Shown: one piece after another, positions 60,347-64,000 of the stretch
Position numbering within the stretch: position 1 is the first letter of the stretch
Layout of the letters: each line of letters opens with the position of its first letter
Source: Halobacillus sp. A5
GTDB lineage: Bacteria > Bacillota > Bacilli > Bacillales > Halobacillaceae
Assembly (NCBI RefSeq): GCF_024189315.1
Contig: NZ_JAIZEO010000002.1
Coordinates: forward strand, 372,001 to 436,000
Direction: 5' to 3'
DNA length: 64,000 bases
Notes under the pieces: model-generated
Told to the model about the DNA's origin: nothing
Database searches by the model: none
The model's input: the letters and a program-made list of their open reading frames with translations, nothing else
Position numbers and translations under genes: made by a program

Positions 60347-62056
60347 ATGAAAAAAGTTTTTTCATACGCTACAGCTTATAAAGCTTCTGCCATTATTGCT
60401 CTATTACTTATGCTTCTTGAACTTACTGTAGAGCTTATTCAGCCTCTTTTGATGGCTCACATTATAGATGAAGGTATTATGAAAGAAGATTATACTGTTG
60501 TTTCCATATATGGAGGAGTATTAGCAGGACTGTCCCTGCTCGCATTTGCAGCTGGTATTATTAATTCTTTTTTTGCTGCCAATGTTAGTCAGGGTGTAGG
60601 TTTTGATATAAGAAGGGATTTATTTAAAAAGGTTCAAAGCTTTACGAATGACAACTTCCAATCTTATTCTACTCCAAACTTAGTTACACGAATGACAAAT
60701 GATGTTATTCAAATTCAAAATCTTGTTTTGATGCTGATGAGAATTGCTCTCCGTGCACCGCTTTTTATAATATTTGCCCTCGTTATGGCTTTTACAGTTA
60801 ACGTTACATTAGCTTTCATCCTGGTGGCAGCTGTTCCTCTGCTGGGCGGCTTTCTTTTTTGGGTTTTACTTAAAGGGGTCAAGCTCTTTAAGGGTGTGCA
60901 GAGCCGGCTGGATCATGTAAATACGGTCATCCGCGAAAATCTTGCAGGAGTCCGGTTAATCAAAGGGTTTAACCGAGGTGATTATGAAGAAGAACGTTTC
61001 GATAAAGTAAATAATTCCCTCATGGAAAAGAATAAACATGCCTTATGGCTTATGGAGATTGCCATGCCCATTATTATGCTCGGCATGAATGTCATCATTC
61101 TCGTATTGCTGTTCGTCGGAGCTGTCCAGTTGAATATAGGGGGAGCCCAAGCAGGTGAGGTTGTCGCTATTATTAATTATGCGACTCGTATTATGTTCAC
61201 TTTTTCAATATTTTCATTTTTAATTATGGTGTTTTCCCGCGGAAATGCCTCAGCTAATCGAATCAGTCAAGTTCTAGAGGAGCCGGTACCTCAATTTTTA
61301 AATGCTGCAGGGAGACCACACTTTAACCTCTCAGGGAATGTATCATTGAAAGAGGTATCTTTTTCACGGAACGAGGCAGAGGTCTTGAAAGGGATCACTC
61401 TTGATGTGAAAGCGGGCGAAACCATTGGAATTCTGGGAGAGACAGGTTCAGGTAAAACATCACTGCTTCATTTGCTGCCGAGATTGCATGATAAAAGTAA
61501 AGGCCGGATTTTATTTGATGATGTGGAAATTGATGATGTGAATGTGAAGAGCCTTAGGCAGCAGATCAGTCTCGTCCCTCAAGAGGTTCACCTGTTCTCG
61601 GGAAGTGTAAAAGAAAACATTGCCTGGGGCAAAGAGAATGCGGCAGAGGGAGAAATTATAGAGGCAGCGAAGCAGGCAGAAATACACTCCTTTATTACTT
61701 CTCTTCCAAATGGCTATGACACTATGCTTGGACAGAAAGGCGTCACTTTTTCCGGCGGGCAGAAGCAGCGTCTCTCTATTGCCAGAGCACTGGTGAGAAA
61801 GCCTAAGATTCTCATTTTGGATGACAGCACAAGTGCTCTTGATGCTCACACGGAAGCCCGTTTATTAAAGACATTAAAACAGCAGAATTGTACGATTTTT
61901 ATGGTCGCTCAGAAGATAAGTTCTTTACGGGCGGCGGATCAGATTATTGTCATGCATCAAGGAGAATTAATAGCAGAAGGTAATCATGAACAACTGCTGT
62001 CTTTAAGCTCGTACTATCAACAGGTGTATAAATCTCAGCAAGAGGATGTGATGTAA
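60347..62056 (+). CDS. ABC exporter half, degenerate-site subunit (YfiB/BmrC-like)
   Basis: A 569-residue half-transporter: six membrane helices (residues 15-310) and an ATP-binding domain. Walker A is GETGSGKTS (near 364) and the signature FSGGQKQRLSIARA (near 468) is canonical. However, Walker B ILILDDSTSALD has Asp in place of the catalytic Glu, and the H-loop reads MVAQKISSLR with Gln for His. These are marks of the degenerate subunit of heterodimeric exporters. It overlaps its partner by one base (TAATG). Drug or lipid export is likely; substrate unknown. Confidence 0.9.
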   Translation: MKKVFSYATAYKASAIIALLLMLLELTVELIQPLLMAHIIDEGIMKEDYTVVSIYGGVLAGLSLLAFAAGIINSFFAANVSQGVGFDIRRDLFKKVQSFTNDNFQSYSTPNLVTRMTNDVIQIQNLVLMLMRIALRAPLFIIFALVMAFTVNVTLAFILVAAVPLLGGFLFWVLLKGVKLFKGVQSRLDHVNTVIRENLAGVRLIKGFNRGDYEEERFDKVNNSLMEKNKHALWLMEIAMPIIMLGMNVIILVLLFVGAVQLNIGGAQAGEVVAIINYATRIMFTFSIFSFLIMVFSRGNASANRISQVLEEPVPQFLNAAGRPHFNLSGNVSLKEVSFSRNEAEVLKGITLDVKAGETIGILGETGSGKTSLLHLLPRLHDKSKGRILFDDVEIDDVNVKSLRQQISLVPQEVHLFSGSVKENIAWGKENAAEGEIIEAAKQAEIHSFITSLPNGYDTMLGQKGVTFSGGQKQRLSIARALVRKPKILILDDSTSALDAHTEARLLKTLKQQNCTIFMVAQKISSLRAADQIIVMHQGELIAEGNHEQLLSLSSYYQQVYKSQQEDVM

Positions 62057-63879
62057 TGACGAAAGATAAATCACGTAACCAGCCGGTCATTCGTCGACAT
62101 CACCAGGGGATTGGCACTGCTCCTCCTAAAGTAGATGACATGAAGGCAACGTTAAAACGCATTTGGAGATATATGTATCAGGAGAAAAAGAAATTTAATG
62201 TAGTTCTCGCCATGATTGTACTAAGCTCAGGATTATCGCTGCTCGGACCTTATCTGCTGGGTGCTGCCGTTGACGAAATTATTGAAGAACCTAATACAGG
62301 AACGCTTTGGACAATGCTGAGTCTTTTGTTTGGTGTATACGTGTTTCAATCTCTTTTTCTCTGGCTGCAAAATTACTGGATGATCAATATTTCACAAAAC
62401 ACTATATATAAAATGCGTAATCACCTTTTTTCTCATCTGCAGAGGCTCCCGATACTTTTTTTTCAAAAAAGGCAGCAAGGAGAACTAATGAGCCGGCTGA
62501 CGAATGATATGGAGAATGTGAGCCGAACGTTAAATACGGCGGTTATTCAATTCGTGACAAGTATATTAACGATCACGGGGACTCTATTGATAATGTTATG
62601 GCTGAGCCCGCTGCTTACCTTGTTTACGGTAACCATTGTACCGGTGATGTACTTTGGAATGAAATGGATTACTAAGCGGACAGGGAAGTATTTTAAAGAG
62701 CAGCAGAAGCACTTAGGTGATGTGAACGGATATGTGGAAGAAATGTTTTCAGGACAAACCATTATATCTATGTTCTCAAGAGAAGAGCGTGTCATAAAGG
62801 ATTTCGAAGCCAAAAACGAAGCATTAAAAAATTCGGGGTATTGGGCCCAGACATATTCCGGCTTTATCCCTAAGCTTATGAATATGCTTAATAACGTCAG
62901 CTTCGCAATCATAGTTGGAGCAGGAGGTTTACTTGCCTTAAATGGGAGTATTTCTATTGGGGTAATCGTCACGTTTACTACGTACTCCAGACAATTCACA
63001 AGACCTCTTAATGATCTGGCCAATCAATATAATATGATTTTATCTGCAGTGGCCGGGGCTGAACGCGTCTTCCAAATTATCGATGAGAATGAAGAAAAAC
63101 AAGATGAACAGCTGGCGGAGGATATTAAAGAGATAAAAGGGGATATTGAATTTCGTTCGGTTGATTTTTCCTATGAGAAAGAGAATTTAACGTTGTCTAA
63201 TATTAACTTTCACGCTTCTCCTGGAGAAACGGTCGCCTTAGTCGGTCCGACCGGGGCAGGGAAGACAACAATTATTTCTCTGCTGTCCCGTTTTTACGAA
63301 ATAAACAAAGGTTCGATTCTTATTGATGGTCAGGAAATTCATTCAATGACAAGAGACAGCTTAAGACGTCAAATGGGAGTTGTCCTGCAGGATTCTACTA
63401 TGTTTCATACGACCATTAGAGAAAACTTACGTTACGGCCGCTTAGATGCCACGGATGAAGAAGTAGAGTATGCTGCCAAAGCGGCTCATGCTCACGAATT
63501 CATAACCCACCTCCCTGATGGGTATGAAACTGTACTCGATTCTGATGGGGGAGGAGTCAGCCATGGGCAAAGGCAGCTGCTTTCAATTGCCCGGGCTATG
63601 CTGGCAGACCCGGCTTTACTCATATTAGATGAGGCTACGAGCAGTATTGATACGGTGACCGAAATCAAAATCAATGATGCTCTTTCGAAGCTGATGAAAG
63701 GAAGAACGAGCTTCGTGATCGCTCACCGGCTTAATACAATTCGTGCGGCTGACCTAATATTAGTTCTTCAGCACGGAGAGATCATAGAGAAAGGCAGCCA
63801 TCAAGAGCTGCTCCAGCAGGAAGGGTTTTATTCCGGTTTAGTTAGAGCCCAGCAGGCTGAAGGTAAAGCTTCCGTATAA
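62056..63879 (+). CDS. ABC exporter half, catalytic subunit (YfiC/BmrD-like)
   Basis: A 607-residue half-transporter with an N-terminal polar extension of about 40 residues, six membrane helices (50-340) and an ATP-binding domain. Walker A is GPTGAGKTT (near 397), Walker B LLILDEATSSIDT has the catalytic Glu, and the H-loop VIAHRLNTIRAAD keeps its His. The signature reads VSHGQRQLLSIARA, with SHGQ replacing SGGQ. Thus the full-strength ATP site would be formed by this Walker A/B and the partner's SGGQ. Confidence 0.92.
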   Translation: MTKDKSRNQPVIRRHHQGIGTAPPKVDDMKATLKRIWRYMYQEKKKFNVVLAMIVLSSGLSLLGPYLLGAAVDEIIEEPNTGTLWTMLSLLFGVYVFQSLFLWLQNYWMINISQNTIYKMRNHLFSHLQRLPILFFQKRQQGELMSRLTNDMENVSRTLNTAVIQFVTSILTITGTLLIMLWLSPLLTLFTVTIVPVMYFGMKWITKRTGKYFKEQQKHLGDVNGYVEEMFSGQTIISMFSREERVIKDFEAKNEALKNSGYWAQTYSGFIPKLMNMLNNVSFAIIVGAGGLLALNGSISIGVIVTFTTYSRQFTRPLNDLANQYNMILSAVAGAERVFQIIDENEEKQDEQLAEDIKEIKGDIEFRSVDFSYEKENLTLSNINFHASPGETVALVGPTGAGKTTIISLLSRFYEINKGSILIDGQEIHSMTRDSLRRQMGVVLQDSTMFHTTIRENLRYGRLDATDEEVEYAAKAAHAHEFITHLPDGYETVLDSDGGGVSHGQRQLLSIARAMLADPALLILDEATSSIDTVTEIKINDALSKLMKGRTSFVIAHRLNTIRAADLILVLQHGEIIEKGSHQELLQQEGFYSGLVRAQQAEGKASV

Positions 63880-64000
63880 AAGAAAAGACCCGGTCAAAGC
63901 GATATTCATCCCAAAAGACCTGAATTGTATCGGGTTCTCAAAGGAATGCTGTTTCCATTTGGCCCGGCCCCTGCTTATTTGGAGAGACCGTGCATGATAA
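63880..64000. other. Downstream of the ABC operon, no feature seen
   Basis: No open frame, clear terminator or repeat match is visible in the last 121 bases; AAGACCCGG and the later CGGGTTCT could pair weakly over a long loop. Confidence 0.5.

Overview
The window looks like chromosomal DNA of a moderately halophilic, low-to-mid GC Gram-positive bacterium of the family Bacillaceae, most like Halobacillus or a close relative. This rests on Bacillus-type ribosome binding sites (AAGGAGG), frequent GTG and TTG starts, Bacillus-like operons (gltAB, a yrk-type sulfur operon, a thi operon behind a TPP riboswitch, LigD/Ku), acidic secreted protein tails, and osmolyte genes (choline uptake, ectoine and hydroxyectoine breakdown). 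No rRNA, tRNA, CRISPR array or intact insertion sequence was seen.

Layout. 1-3670: end of an EamA transporter, a decayed gbsA on the minus strand, an intact gbsR and a CHT-like Na+/choline symporter. 3674-11400: P1-family peptidase, then gltAB and a 22-residue membrane peptide. 11547-15530: M20 dipeptidase, 43-residue zinc protein, luciferase-like oxidoreductase, rRNA methyltransferase. 15597-17664: a complete type II (actin-type) partition locus: helically phased repeat array, ParM-like actin, ParR-like ribbon-helix-helix protein, strong terminator. 17674-22822: zinc-ribbon protein, HxlR regulator, CapA lipoprotein, BioY remnant, DinB protein, lipoteichoic acid synthase. 22823-23323: interspersed repeats. 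23324-28514: persulfide/sulfide operon (CstR, DsrE, rhodanese, TusA-rhodanese, MBL-rhodanese, TusA, TSUP permease) with three CstR-type operators, then a YetF-like protein and a frameshifted DUF302 gene. 28690-34593: HAD phosphatase and a four-gene fatty-acid degradation operon behind a CcpA-type site. 34638-37343: divergent LigD and Ku. 37448-38250: class I Fic toxin with a small antitoxin. 38297-40967: eutB and a PucR regulator. 41124-45548: YobA-like lipoprotein and TPP-controlled thiW-tenA-thiD-thiM-thiE. 45557-48988: repeat, zf-CHY and small membrane proteins, DUF2332, SEDS glycan polymerase. 49444-56577: ectoine catabolic operon doeA-eutC-PLP enzyme-doeB-homoserine dehydrogenase-like-doeC. 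56650-64000: CAP lipoprotein, SGNH hydrolase running into a repeat, Gfo/Idh oxidoreductase, decayed HxlR gene and a heterodimeric ABC exporter.

Most noteworthy: (1) the parMRC-like locus among housekeeping genes; (2) an ectoine/hydroxyectoine pathway split between eutB-pucR and a doe operon that also carries a gamma-family PLP enzyme and a homoserine-dehydrogenase-like gene; (3) a Fic module whose 59-residue VbhA-type antitoxin is easy to miss; (4) CstR operators, one lying exactly in the -35/-10 spacer of the cstR promoter; (5) a gbsA relic beside a functional gbsR/choline transporter pair; (6) dispersed hairpin repeats, one of which supplies the stop codon and last residues of a gene.
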